Shown here: one piece after another, positions 27,143 to 35,497 of the stretch
How positions within the stretch are numbered: the stretch's first letter is position 1
Layout of the letters: every line of letters starts with the position of its first letter
Assembly: GCA_032252755.1 (NCBI GenBank)
Contig: JAVUPY010000062.1
Coordinates: 19,326-83,325, forward strand
DNA from: Terriglobia bacterium
Lineage (GTDB): Bacteria > Acidobacteriota > Terriglobia > Terriglobales > Acidobacteriaceae
DNA: 64,000 bases
Direction of reading: 5' to 3'
Program-made: the position numbers and the translations under genes
Notes under the pieces: model-generated
Databases searched by the model: none
What the model was told of the DNA's origin: nothing
What the model saw: the letters and a program-made list of their open reading frames with translations, nothing else

Positions 27143-28276
27143 ATGCCAACCACCGAGACCACCAAGGGACTCGAAGGCGTAGTTGCCGCGAATTCCTCCA
27201 TTTGTTACATCGACGGTGACCGTGGAATCCTTGCCTATCGCGGCATCGACATCCACGAACTCGCCGATCATTCCAATTTCGAAGAAGTCTGTTACCTGCT
27301 CTGGTTTGGGAAGCTGCCGTCCCGCTCCGAGCTAGCCGACTTCCGCATGCAGCTCATTCGCGAGCGCAAGCTCGATGCCCAGATCATCAGCTTCATTCGG
27401 CAGACGCCCAAGCACGCCCTGCCCATGGACATGCTGCGGACAATCGTCTCTGCCCTGGCTCTCTTCGATCCCGAGGAGAAGTCCAATGACGCCGACGCGA
27501 ACCTGCGCAAGTCCACCCGCGTGACCTCGCAGATCGCCATGATCGTCGCCGCTTACGATCGCATCCGCAAGAACCTCCCGATCGTCGAGCCTGACCGTTC
27601 CCTCTCGCACGCCGGCAACTTCCTGTACATGCTGAACGGCCAGGTCCCGAGCGAAACCGCGACACGTGCCCTCGACATAGCGCTCATCCTGCACGCCGAT
27701 CACGAATTCAACGCCTCTACTTTCGCCGCTCGCGTCACCGCCGCTACTCTCAGCGACATGCACTCGGCAATTACCTCCGCCATTGGCGCACTCAAGGGTC
27801 CCCTCCACGGCGGAGCCAACGAAGCCGTCTTCCGTATTCTCGAGGAGATCAACAACAGCGGCGCCGACCCGGTCGACTACGTCAAGGGAATGCTGGCGCA
27901 GAAGAAAAAGATCCCCGGTTTCGGACACCGCGTTTACACGACTGAAGATCCGCGCGCAACGCATCTCCGCCAGATGTCACGCGACCTTGGCTACTCCAGT
28001 GGCCAGTCCAAGTGGTTCGAGATCTCACACAAGATTGAGGGGTACATCAACGCCGAAAAGAAGCTCAATGCCAACGTCGACTTCTACTCCGCCTCGACCT
28101 ACCACACGCTCGGCATCGATATCGACCTCTTCACCCCGATTTTCGCCGTCTCCCGTATCAGCGGCTGGACCGCGCACGTAATGGAGCAACTCAACGACAA
28201 CCGCCTCATCCGCCCGCGTGCCGAATACGTCGGTCCGGCCTACCCGAATCGTTACGTTCCGATAGAGAAGCGTTAG
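27143..28276 (+). CDS. gltA: Citrate synthase (citrate/methylcitrate synthase family)
   Basis: It condenses acetyl-CoA with oxaloacetate at the entry of the TCA cycle. The 377-residue length matches the short bacterial/archaeal type, not the 430-residue hexameric NADH-sensitive type. Conserved features are the catalytic histidines in GPLHGGANEA (about residue 222) and PGFGHRVY (about residue 260), and the late catalytic Asp region. A methylcitrate synthase cannot be excluded, but there is no prp gene nearby. It stands alone, ended by the hairpin terminator at 28302. Confidence 0.93.
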   Translation: MPTTETTKGLEGVVAANSSICYIDGDRGILAYRGIDIHELADHSNFEEVCYLLWFGKLPSRSELADFRMQLIRERKLDAQIISFIRQTPKHALPMDMLRTIVSALALFDPEEKSNDADANLRKSTRVTSQIAMIVAAYDRIRKNLPIVEPDRSLSHAGNFLYMLNGQVPSETATRALDIALILHADHEFNASTFAARVTAATLSDMHSAITSAIGALKGPLHGGANEAVFRILEEINNSGADPVDYVKGMLAQKKKIPGFGHRVYTTEDPRATHLRQMSRDLGYSSGQSKWFEISHKIEGYINAEKKLNANVDFYSASTYHTLGIDIDLFTPIFAVSRISGWTAHVMEQLNDNRLIRPRAEYVGPAYPNRYVPIEKR

Positions 28277-28301
28277 CTTCTGTTTCCGTCCTGTTTCCGT
28301 G

Positions 28302-28338
28302 CCCCACGTCTGCCGCAGTCAGCAGACGTGGGGTTTTT
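28302..28338 (+). terminator. Rho-independent terminator, CCCCACRTCTGC family
   Basis: CCCCACGTCTGC and GCAGACGTGGGG with an 8-base loop are followed by TTTTT, 25 bases after the citrate synthase stop. Confidence 0.88.
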
Positions 28339-28412
28339 CAATTGGGGCGTCACTTGTCCGTTGACACCTCCCCCACCTTCGTGACAGCATTCCCGCCGTG
28401 TGAGGTGAGGGC

Positions 28413-29189
28413 ATGAAGAAGTTCCTCGTGTTGGCCTACGGCGTAGCTGTCTACGTCTTCTTCTTTGTCACGTTTCTCTACGCCATCGGTTTCGTCGGAG
28501 ACCTGTTCGTTCCCAAAAACATCGACAACGGTCCTCTCTCCAGTACGACCGGGGCGATCATCATCGATCTCCTGTTGCTTGGCCTCTTCGCCATCCAGCA
28601 CAGCGTCATGGCGCGTATGGGATTCAAGCGTGTAATGACGAAATTGATCGCGTGGCACATCGAACGCTCAACGTATGTTCTCGCCGCGACGATTTGTCTC
28701 GCCGTCCTCATGTGGCAGTGGCGTCCCATACCCGGAATCGTCTGGCAGGTCCAGAACCCCACCGGAGTCCTCGCACTTCAAGCCCTCTATCTGCTGGGCT
28801 GGCTTGGAATCCTGATCAGCACTTTCCTGATCAATCACTTCGACCTGTTCGGCCTCCACCAGGCCTATCGCTACTTCCGCGGCGAACCGCTCAAGCCCAT
28901 TCCCTTCAAGACGCCGGCACTTTACAAGATGGTGCGCCATCCCATCTATCTCTGCTTCCTGGTTTCCTTCTGGGCAGCTCCAACGATGACCGCCGGGCAC
29001 CTGCTCTTCTCCGTTATGACCACCGGCTACATTTTCGTAGGGATCTTCTTCGAGGAGCGCGACCTGGTCCATCACTACGGCGAGCAGTACCGCAAGTACC
29101 GCCAAATGGTCCCAATGATCATTCCATGGTTCTTCCGCCGTGCGTCGCAACCCACGGACGAGCCCAAGAAGATGCGCGGCGCCGCATAA
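28413..29189 (+). CDS. mddA: MddA-like methanethiol S-methyltransferase (isoprenylcysteine-methyltransferase fold)
   Basis: This 258-residue membrane protein has five or so hydrophobic segments. FAIQHSVMARMGFKR near residue 62 and ERSTYVL near residue 87 match the methanethiol S-methyltransferase (MddA) pattern. YKMVRHPIYLCFLVSFWA near residue 170 and FEERDLVHHYGEQYRKYRQ near residue 210 form the ICMT/PEMT-type SAM-binding core. MddA makes dimethyl sulfide from methanethiol. NnrU or another membrane methyltransferase is the alternative. It starts at ATG 28413 and ends before a degenerate hairpin of the CCCCAC family. Confidence 0.8.
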   Translation: MKKFLVLAYGVAVYVFFFVTFLYAIGFVGDLFVPKNIDNGPLSSTTGAIIIDLLLLGLFAIQHSVMARMGFKRVMTKLIAWHIERSTYVLAATICLAVLMWQWRPIPGIVWQVQNPTGVLALQALYLLGWLGILISTFLINHFDLFGLHQAYRYFRGEPLKPIPFKTPALYKMVRHPIYLCFLVSFWAAPTMTAGHLLFSVMTTGYIFVGIFFEERDLVHHYGEQYRKYRQMVPMIIPWFFRRASQPTDEPKKMRGAA

Positions 29190-29210
29190 TCCGGTCCAAA
29201 TAACGCTCCA

Positions 29211-29242
29211 TGCCTTACGTCTGCCTTGTGCAGGCTTGGGCT
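29211..29242 (+). repeat. Degenerate CCCCACRTCTGC-family hairpin
   Basis: TGCCTTACGTCTGCC and GCAGGCTTGGG retain parts of the family arms after the mddA-like gene. Confidence 0.4.
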
Positions 29243-29258
29243 CTGATCGCCGAGGAGA

Positions 29259-29375
29259 GATGGCAGTGCAGTCAGTTTGATTACCGGAACAAGCAAAGGC
29301 ATTAGGTATGAAACCGCGTTAGCCTTCGCACGCGCGGGCTATCGAGTACATGCGACCATGCGCAATCCAGCGTGA
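29259..29375 (+). pseudogene. Remnant of a short-chain dehydrogenase N-terminus
   Basis: From 29277 one frame reads LITGTSKGIRYETALAFA followed by RAGYRVHATMRNPA and a stop at 29373-29375. This is the Rossmann TGxxxGIG start of SDR enzymes, with the last Gly changed to Arg. No start codon is in frame and nothing of the rest remains before the DUF2721 gene. The gene is evidently decayed. Confidence 0.6.
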
Positions 29376-29447
29376 GCCTCTCACCTTGGAGACTCCAGAG
29401 CCGCATGCTTCATCTGTGCTCACATCGGCCTGAAGGTACGTGGGTTG

Positions 29448-29909
29448 TCAGACGCGGCCGACATCCATGAAGCTGAGGTCATGTGCTTCGTCCTGTACAG
29501 AACTCAGTGCGACTTTCACCTCGGCGATATAGAAGGCGCAACAGACAAGCAATGACATCATAGAGACGACGAAGACAATCGCCGCGCAGACTGCGGCAGC
29601 GCTCCAGTAAAGTCCAAGTCCCAACAGCAGGCATGACAACAACGTTCCGGCGAGCGCGAGCAGCGCGAACAGGAACGCGCGGCGAATCATCTCGGCGCGA
29701 TGCTCGATCGAGGCGATCTGCGCTGTGTATGCGTCTGCTTCTGCATTCCGGGAGTTCCTGGTTGCGTCGTGTTTCGCGTGAACATATTGCCGAAGACGGC
29801 TGACAATTCCCATCAGTCGGACGTTGATGGAGAGAATCAAGAGCGCAGTCGCGGAGACGAAAATCGCAGGAGAGACGAATGCTTGAAATAACCGAGCAAC
29901 ATCATTCAT
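29448..29909 (-). CDS. DUF2721 membrane protein
   Basis: The 153-residue product has an N-terminal hydrophobic helix (AFVSPAIFVSATALLILS), a charged cytoplasmic loop with RLRQYVHAKHDATRN, and two C-terminal hydrophobic segments. This layout is that of DUF2721, a small membrane family without a known role. The frame opens at 29957, but the family starts at the Met before NDVARLFQ, so 29909 is chosen. Confidence 0.75.
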   Translation of the reverse strand: MNDVARLFQAFVSPAIFVSATALLILSINVRLMGIVSRLRQYVHAKHDATRNSRNAEADAYTAQIASIEHRAEMIRRAFLFALLALAGTLLSCLLLGLGLYWSAAAVCAAIVFVVSMMSLLVCCAFYIAEVKVALSSVQDEAHDLSFMDVGRV

Positions 29910-30964
29910 AGGATTCTCTACGAGACTATGATTCTTTATCGGATGCCAATGTCTCAACAGCTATTCTTCGGTAATTTGGTACCCCCCTTGTTTCGCCCGT
30001 CCTGTTTTCAACGAGTTACGGAAATTTCCCTTGTAGCGCGATGGAAAGAAAGAACTTAAATCTGAAAATATCCCAGCGGCGTTTGTTTTCAGAATTTTGG
30101 GAAGGAAAATTGTCGTTTTGTCTGCGTGTTGTCGGACGCTGTTGCCGCTGGACGTTCTTCTTTCTTTGTTAAGGGAAAGGGCGCCGCGACATTTCAGCCG
30201 AGCGCGAAACAGAGTGCAGAGTCACTAAGACGTGCAGCAGGCTAGGGCGCTCTCGGTCCTGGGTGGGCGTCGGCGCGGGTAATACGGCAGCGACGAGTCG
30301 GGATGTGAAAGACCGTTGTTCGTTCCCCGCACCAAAGCCCGCGATAAGGTTAAGGCCCGAAAAACTTACGGCGCCCGCTGGGGGCGCCGCTTGATGGACT
30401 GTGTCCGGAACAATTGTACAACGTGGGGTCAAGGGTGTCGGTGGTTGGGATGAGGAAAACTTTCGGGCAGTTCCGAAATGGGAGGCAACTGAAAAGCTGT
30501 GTGCGCAAAGCAGTGGACTGTGTAGTGGGTGCGATGAAGCGATTACCGACTAGTGACAACGCGCAGCAGGGAGCGGAAGACGCTCTCGCGAGGGGCTGTG
30601 TATCGTTCAGTCGGGCATCGGTGGTGACGGATGATGTCGGTCATATGGTTAGCCTGTTCGCGGATGACCGTAAGCCGGGAGTTGGCTTCAGCACAGTTTG
30701 TATCCTGCAAGAGTTCGCATTCGCCAAGGACGACGGTAAGGGCTATTGAGGAGATCGTGCAGGAGGGAGCATTTGAGGGGGTCCACTTTGTTGACCTCGA
30801 TATCAAGTATGCCATTCAGTCGGCGCGCAGATGTACTGAATGTGTCACAAGTGACGGTGACGTCAGTCACCTCTTTAGTGGGGGGATGGGCCAATCGAGC
30901 GAGTTTGTTCCGAATTCAGAACAAATTCAGCCACCTTGATTCAGGTCATTCAAGAAGTGGTAAC
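29910..30964. other. Gene-poor stretch with a dispersed element and inverted repeats
   Basis: I see no convincing gene in about 1 kb. It holds a GGCGCC-hairpin element at 30366-30510 and two neighbouring inverted repeats at 30844-30871 (GTCAC-AA-GTGAC and GGTGAC-GTCA-GTCACC). Frames at 30414-30749 and 30543-30815 are open but lack start sites, family features and coding bias. Confidence 0.5.
30366..30510 (+). repeat. GGCGCC-hairpin dispersed element, copy B
   Basis: The order GGCGCC hairpin, TGGACTG-TCC, GTGGGGT and a degenerate tail around TTCCGAAATGGGAGG matches copy A at 14967-15110. Confidence 0.5.
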
Positions 30965-31282
30965 GTGGCGGTTGTGGGGGACATTGCTGTGGGGGACAAA
31001 AGGCTGGGCGACCCAGAGATTAATCCGGGTGGCAAGTTGCACAGGCTCATCACATCGGACGAAGAGATCCTCAAGGCGGTGGTGAACCATGTTGGGCTGG
31101 ACAGTTCCGAAGAGGCCCAAGCGATCTATGCGGAAGCCAGAAGAGGAAACCAGGTAGGGCAGTTCATTGTTGGGATGGCGCTTCTAAAGGCAGGGCGCGA
31201 AGAGGCGGCAACGCCCTGGTTTGATCTGTCGGCTGCGCAGGGGTTCGAACCGGCGAAGCAACATTTAAGGAAAGCCGGGTAG
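30965..31282 (+). CDS. Small hypothetical protein with a Sel1-like helical region
   Basis: The C-terminal 70 residues look protein-like and helical (SEEAQAIYAEARRGNQVGQF and then GREEAATPWFDLSAAQGFEP), with alternating Ala and Gly as in Sel1/TPR-type repeats. The frame is open from 30746, but only the part from the GTG at 30965 reads as coding. The start and function are unsure. Confidence 0.4.
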   Translation: MAVVGDIAVGDKRLGDPEINPGGKLHRLITSDEEILKAVVNHVGLDSSEEAQAIYAEARRGNQVGQFIVGMALLKAGREEAATPWFDLSAAQGFEPAKQHLRKAG

Positions 31283-31314
31283 GACGGGGACACGAGGAAG
31301 ACGGAATCGGTGGT

Positions 31315-31554
31315 TTGATCGGACTGGCGGGCCCACCCTGGAGCAAGAACAGAGTGATCGAGCGGTGGCTATTTTTCGGGCTGATGATTGAAATAGTCGG
31401 AATAGTGATTCTATTCCGTCTGCTGCATCGGAAGTTGAAGGCCCGACATCGCTCGCGGAACGAACTGATTAAGCGGATTTACACAGCGCGGGTTCTATCC
31501 CAACCATCTACCCCACGCAACCCAAATCGACAGCGGCACGGCTACTTTCAATAA
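31315..31554 (+). CDS. Possible single-span membrane peptide, 79 residues
   Basis: One hydrophobic segment (ERWLFFGLMIEIVGIVILFR) is followed by a basic tail. It lies 33 bases after the previous frame. No family is recognised and the start is uncertain. Confidence 0.3.
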   Translation: MIGLAGPPWSKNRVIERWLFFGLMIEIVGIVILFRLLHRKLKARHRSRNELIKRIYTARVLSQPSTPRNPNRQRHGYFQ

Positions 31555-31674
31555 AGAAACGTTGGGGTTGTGACGGCGTGCTTTCTATGCCGTTAGCTGT
31601 CCTTGTGATACCGTCCGCGACACACTTACCGTTGCGACTGCGGAGCGGCATCCCGCCGCCGTGCTCACCTCGGT

Positions 31675-32046
31675 TTAAACGATCGATTGCAGGTGTTCTC
31701 GGATGGCCTGCACCGTTTTCATGAGGCTGTCGCCTGGCTCGATTCCAACGGATATGTGTCCTCTCTTCAGCGGTTGCACGAACTCGAAGAAGTTCCCGTA
31801 CCGGATCAGGACATACTGCAATCCACCGCAATCGATCTCTCCTCTCTGCTGGACCAATTTCAACAGCGTCGGATTGACAATCAACTCCTCGTACTTGTCC
31901 GACTCCGACGCACTCGCGTTTGCCAGCGCCGCCCGCTGCCGCGACGTCAGCTTCCCATCCACATAAACCGCCACATACCGAACCGCAGCATCAATGCCAA
32001 AAACGCTATCGATAATTGAGTTCGATACAGAAGGTGCACTCGCCAT
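31675..32046 (-). CDS. Hypothetical protein, 123 residues
   Basis: This is a soluble alpha/beta protein. From VRYVAVYVDGKL through YEELIVNPTLLKLVQQRG to QYVLIRYGNFFEFVQPLKRGH it resembles profilin or roadblock-like sensory folds, but I cannot name the family. Starting at the ATG at 32046 places GGAGGC seven bases upstream; the open frame extends seven residues further. It has coding-like composition and stands alone. Confidence 0.6.
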   Translation of the reverse strand: MASAPSVSNSIIDSVFGIDAAVRYVAVYVDGKLTSRQRAALANASASESDKYEELIVNPTLLKLVQQRGEIDCGGLQYVLIRYGNFFEFVQPLKRGHISVGIEPGDSLMKTVQAIREHLQSIV

Positions 32047-32292
32047 ATCTGCCTCCGATCGCTCCACGATCCATGATCAGGATAGAGGGTCATGTGGGCG
32101 GCTGTCAGTGTCTCCGAAGAGGCATGCCCCCAGTCGTGGGTGGAAAGATTGAGCAATGTTGAACAGACGCGGTCTTGATATCTTCTTACCCTTTGGTGAG
32201 TGCTTTGGGTAAGCTCAGCTATTCAGGAGTTACCAAAGCCCAGTCAAGCAGCGAGCCGGTCGCACCCGCTCTATTGAAAAGGAATCTCACTC

Positions 32293-32823
32293 ATGTTGAA
32301 GCAGGTCTTATATGTCGCATTCGTGTATGGTGCCATGTCTGCCGCTTCTGGCGATTCGAAGCCGCCGCTGCAGACCGTGGGCAAAGTTGATCTTCAACGC
32401 TATGTCGGCAAATGGTATGAGATCGCTCGGTATCCCAACCGCTTCGAAAAGCGCTGCGTTTCCGATATCACAGCAACTTACACCGCACGGCCGGACGGCA
32501 AGATCACGGTGCTCAACACATGCCGGAAAGCTGACGGTCAGATGAAGTCATCGCGGGGCCTCGCCAAAAGCGTCGATCAGCGGACGAACGCCAAATTGAA
32601 AGTAACCTTCTTTTGGCCTTTATACGGCAAGTACTGGGTGATTGGACTGGATCCCGAATACCGGTATGCAGTGGTCAGCGAGCCGAGCCGCAAATACTTG
32701 TGGATTCTGAGTCGCACACCGAAGCTGGATCCCGAGCTTTACCAGAGGGCAGTGGACACGGTCCGGCAGCAAGGTCTCGATCCTTCTCGTCTGATTCGAC
32801 CGCTGCAGGCTGAGAGGCCATAG
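32293..32823 (+). CDS. Bacterial lipocalin (Blc-like)
   Basis: This 176-residue exported protein has an N-terminal hydrophobic leader and the lipocalin motif GKWYEIARYPNRFEK near residues 39-53, with TATYTARPDGKITVLNTC after it and the YAVVSEPSRKYLWILSRTP strand near residue 118. Bacterial lipocalins bind fatty acids or lysophospholipids at the outer membrane. No lipobox cysteine is seen at the leader end, so unlike E. coli Blc it is probably not lipid-anchored. Confidence 0.9.
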   Translation: MLKQVLYVAFVYGAMSAASGDSKPPLQTVGKVDLQRYVGKWYEIARYPNRFEKRCVSDITATYTARPDGKITVLNTCRKADGQMKSSRGLAKSVDQRTNAKLKVTFFWPLYGKYWVIGLDPEYRYAVVSEPSRKYLWILSRTPKLDPELYQRAVDTVRQQGLDPSRLIRPLQAERP

Positions 32824-32952
32824 GTCTCAGTTGACAATAATGATCCTCAATAGGTGAGGAACCGATGTCAGTTGGCAGGATTGAATCCTGCCACGCCGCA
32901 TGCGCATACCGAGTTGCGGCGATGGACTCGAGTGATGGAATGTCATTGTGTG

Positions 32953-33666
32953 TCACACGACTGTTCCGAACAGCGCCCCGACGCCAGCGGTTACGGCCAT
33001 CGCAATTGCACCCCAGAACGTGACGCGCGCTGCGCCTATCACGACCCCGGCACCGCCCACGCGCGCCGCCAACCCGCCCAGAATCGCCAGAAATACCAGT
33101 GAAGTTCCGGAGACGAGCGGGATCAGAGCACCAGACGGAGCGAAGACGGTGACCAGGAGAGGCATGGCTGCTCCAACCCCGAAGCTGCCGGCTGAAGTCA
33201 AGGCAGCTTGGATCGGACGTGCACGGAAAGTCTCGGAGATGCCAAGCTCGTCCTGGGCGTGCGCGCCTATCGCGTCATGGGCCATCAACTGCTCGGCAAC
33301 CTGTTTCGCAAGCGCCGGGTCTAGCCCGCGAGCGACATAGATTGCCATCAGTTCCTTTTGTTCACCCTTACGGTCAGCTTTGAGTTCCTTCCGCTCAAGC
33401 TCAAGTTCGGCCTTCTCGGTGTCTGCCTGTGAATAGACGGACACATACTCGCCGGCGGCCATTGACATTGACCCAGCCACCAATCCGGCAACCCCTGCGA
33501 CCAATACGCTACTGTGAGTCGCATGTGCGGCTGCGACACCGAGTACCAGGCTTGATGTCGAAAGGATACCGTCGTTCGCGCCCAGTACTGCCGCACGCAG
33601 CCAGCCGATGCGTCCCGTGCGATGTTGTTCAATGTTGCCTGAAGGCATACTCGAAGCGTCTCGCAA
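32953..33666 (-). CDS. VIT1/CCC1-family iron/manganese transporter
   Basis: This 237-residue membrane protein has GWLRAAVLGANDGILSTSSLVLG near the N-terminus (family motif with Asp-Gly), then AAGEYVSVYSQ, a charged cytoplasmic metal-binding helix (about residues 80-130) rich in Glu, and three more hydrophobic segments. The VIT family exports Fe2+ or Mn2+ from the cytoplasm. The ATG at 33648 (PSGNIEQH) is an alternative start. It is neighboured by a tiny membrane peptide gene upstream. Confidence 0.9.
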   Translation of the reverse strand: MRDASSMPSGNIEQHRTGRIGWLRAAVLGANDGILSTSSLVLGVAAAHATHSSVLVAGVAGLVAGSMSMAAGEYVSVYSQADTEKAELELERKELKADRKGEQKELMAIYVARGLDPALAKQVAEQLMAHDAIGAHAQDELGISETFRARPIQAALTSAGSFGVGAAMPLLVTVFAPSGALIPLVSGTSLVFLAILGGLAARVGGAGVVIGAARVTFWGAIAMAVTAGVGALFGTVV

Positions 33667-33704
33667 AAAGGATCAAGCAACAACAAAGTCAGGCGGGGGG
33701 ATGC

Positions 33705-33785
33705 TTACCCGCGCCAACGAGAGTATCCCCATCCACCGCCACCGAGAACAAGCAGCACCAGGAGAACAATCAATATGGTTGTCAT
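33705..33785 (-). CDS. 26-residue membrane peptide (DUF3309-like)
   Basis: The minus strand encodes TTILIVLLVLLVLGGGGWGY followed by SRWRG. A Leu/Val helix leads into a Gly-rich tail, the pattern of DUF3309-type small proteins. GAGG lies six bases before the ATG at 33785. It is transcribed just before the VIT-family gene. Confidence 0.55.
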   Translation of the reverse strand: MTTILIVLLVLLVLGGGGWGYSRWRG

Positions 33786-34252
33786 GTTGTACCTCACTTT
33801 CCATGAGGAAGTTAGCGGCCTTTGTAACGATCGCTCACGTCTTCATTCAATATCCTAGAAGTTGTGGAGACACCTGTCTGGTCACAATGGATCACATTGG
33901 AGCGGTACCTTTGCTCTTCGCGGATGTATTCTCGCTTTTGTTATGAATTGGAACCGTGAGGCGGCGCTCGGGACAGGTGGATCCGAATGACGGGATGGAG
34001 AATCCTCGAGGAACTACCCCGCCCCAGCGAAGCCAGGATGGCAACCCGGCTACAGCGAGGGCTTTTGTTCAGATATGTCGTCGCGCGAGGCGCGACTTGG
34101 CGGGTCTCGGCGACGGTAGACCCCTTACTCACGTGCGAGGCTACTTTCCCGGGTGGGATGGGTGACTAAGGGTCGACAATTTCTGGAAAAAATCGGTTCG
34201 CCTGAAGCTTTCCATTACTCTCAACCACTCGTTTTCAGCTATCCTGCGATTG
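33786..34252. other. Spacer of about 470 bases with a dispersed repeat
   Basis: No gene is supported. It holds the GTCGTCGCGC repeat, copy 2, at 34075-34157. Confidence 0.5.
34075..34157. repeat. GTCGTCGCGC dispersed repeat, copy 2
   Basis: It aligns without gaps to 16193-16275, sharing TGTCGTCGCGC, CGACTT, ACTCACGT and GGCTACTTTC-CGG. Confidence 0.5.
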
Positions 34253-35497
34253 ATGGCTCCTTTCGCACTTTCCGATCTTCTTGGTCAGCCGGTTTACGAC
34301 AATTCCGGCGGAAAAGTGGGACGTGTGCGCGAAATCGCCATTGTTCCGCAGGACGATCCGAATCATGTTGCGGCCTTCGTCGTGAAGACCTCCGAAGGCG
34401 ATCGGCTGCTCTCCAGTCACAGGGTGAAGAGCGTCAACGGCGGAGTTAGGAGCCTCGGCGCGCTCAGCGACCTGACACCTTATAACGGTTCGGAAGGCAT
34501 GTTGTTGCTGGAGCGCGACCTGCTCGATCAGCAGATCATCGACGTTCACGGCCGCAAGGTGGTTCGTGTCAACGACGCGGTGCTGCTCGGCGAGGAAGTC
34601 AAGGACGGAACGGTCTCGCTGCGCATCGAGTCGGTCGATGTCGGCGCTCGCGGCGCGTTGCGGCGCCTGCTGCGCGGAGTGGTTCCGCACATTGCTCTGC
34701 GCGGACTGCTGGAGAGGATTCCGCCGAAGCCGATTCCGTGGGAGTTCGTGAACCTGATCGAGACCGATCCCGCGCGTCGCGTGCGCCTGAAGATCTCCTC
34801 CGATCGTCTGGCGAAGCTGCATCCAGCGGACATCGCGGACATCATCGAGGAACTCGCGCCAGCCGAACGCGACGCCGTCTTCCAGACCCTGGACGAGGAA
34901 GTCGCAGCGCAGGCACTGGAGGAGATCGACCCGAAGCTGCAGGTCTCGATCGTCAACTCGATGGGAAGCGACAAGGCCGCGGACATCGTCGAAGAGATGG
35001 ACCCGGACGCTGCGGCCGACCTGCTCGCCGACCTGACTCCAGAGCAGTCGGAAGAGATACTGGAGGAAATGGAGCCGGAAGCGGCGTCCGAAGTCGGCGA
35101 ACTGCTGGAGTTTCCCGAGGACACAGCCGCTGGCCGCATGACCACGGACTACATGTCCTTGGCTCCGACTGCTACCGTGCGCGACGCGGTCTCCATGCTG
35201 AGGACCTTCGAAGGCGGCCTGGAGAGCATGAGCACCATCTACCTTGTGCGCGACGGTGAATACCTGGTGGGGGCTGTGCCGCTGGCGAAACTGGTGCTCT
35301 CAGATCCGGAAACAAAACTTCATTCGCTCGGGACCGATCCATTGATCTCGTGTCCTCCGGGAGCGGAAGAGAACGAAGTCGCGGAACTGTTTGACAAGTA
35401 CAACCTGCTCACGCTTCCGGTGGTGGATGAAGAAGGAAAGCTGACAGGTGTGATCACCGCGGACGATGTGATCAGCATCCTTCGAGCGAGGCTGTAG
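34253..35497 (+). CDS. PRC-barrel / MgtE-N / CBS-pair cytoplasmic protein (no channel domain)
   Basis: This 414-residue soluble protein begins with a PRC-barrel-like part (LGQPVYDNSGGKVGRVREI). The MgtE N-domain follows (about residues 185-275, with LHPADIADIIEEL and repeated ADLLADLTPEQSEEILEEM), then a CBS pair (about 290-410, MTTDYMSLAPTATVRDA and LLTLPVVDEEGKLTGVIT). In MgtE these parts gate a Mg2+ channel, but no transmembrane domain is present here. It may regulate a separate transporter. Its stop directly abuts the stop of the convergent NUDIX gene. The start at ATG 34253 follows a TTG in frame. Confidence 0.85.
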   Translation: MAPFALSDLLGQPVYDNSGGKVGRVREIAIVPQDDPNHVAAFVVKTSEGDRLLSSHRVKSVNGGVRSLGALSDLTPYNGSEGMLLLERDLLDQQIIDVHGRKVVRVNDAVLLGEEVKDGTVSLRIESVDVGARGALRRLLRGVVPHIALRGLLERIPPKPIPWEFVNLIETDPARRVRLKISSDRLAKLHPADIADIIEELAPAERDAVFQTLDEEVAAQALEEIDPKLQVSIVNSMGSDKAADIVEEMDPDAAADLLADLTPEQSEEILEEMEPEAASEVGELLEFPEDTAAGRMTTDYMSLAPTATVRDAVSMLRTFEGGLESMSTIYLVRDGEYLVGAVPLAKLVLSDPETKLHSLGTDPLISCPPGAEENEVAELFDKYNLLTLPVVDEEGKLTGVITADDVISILRARL

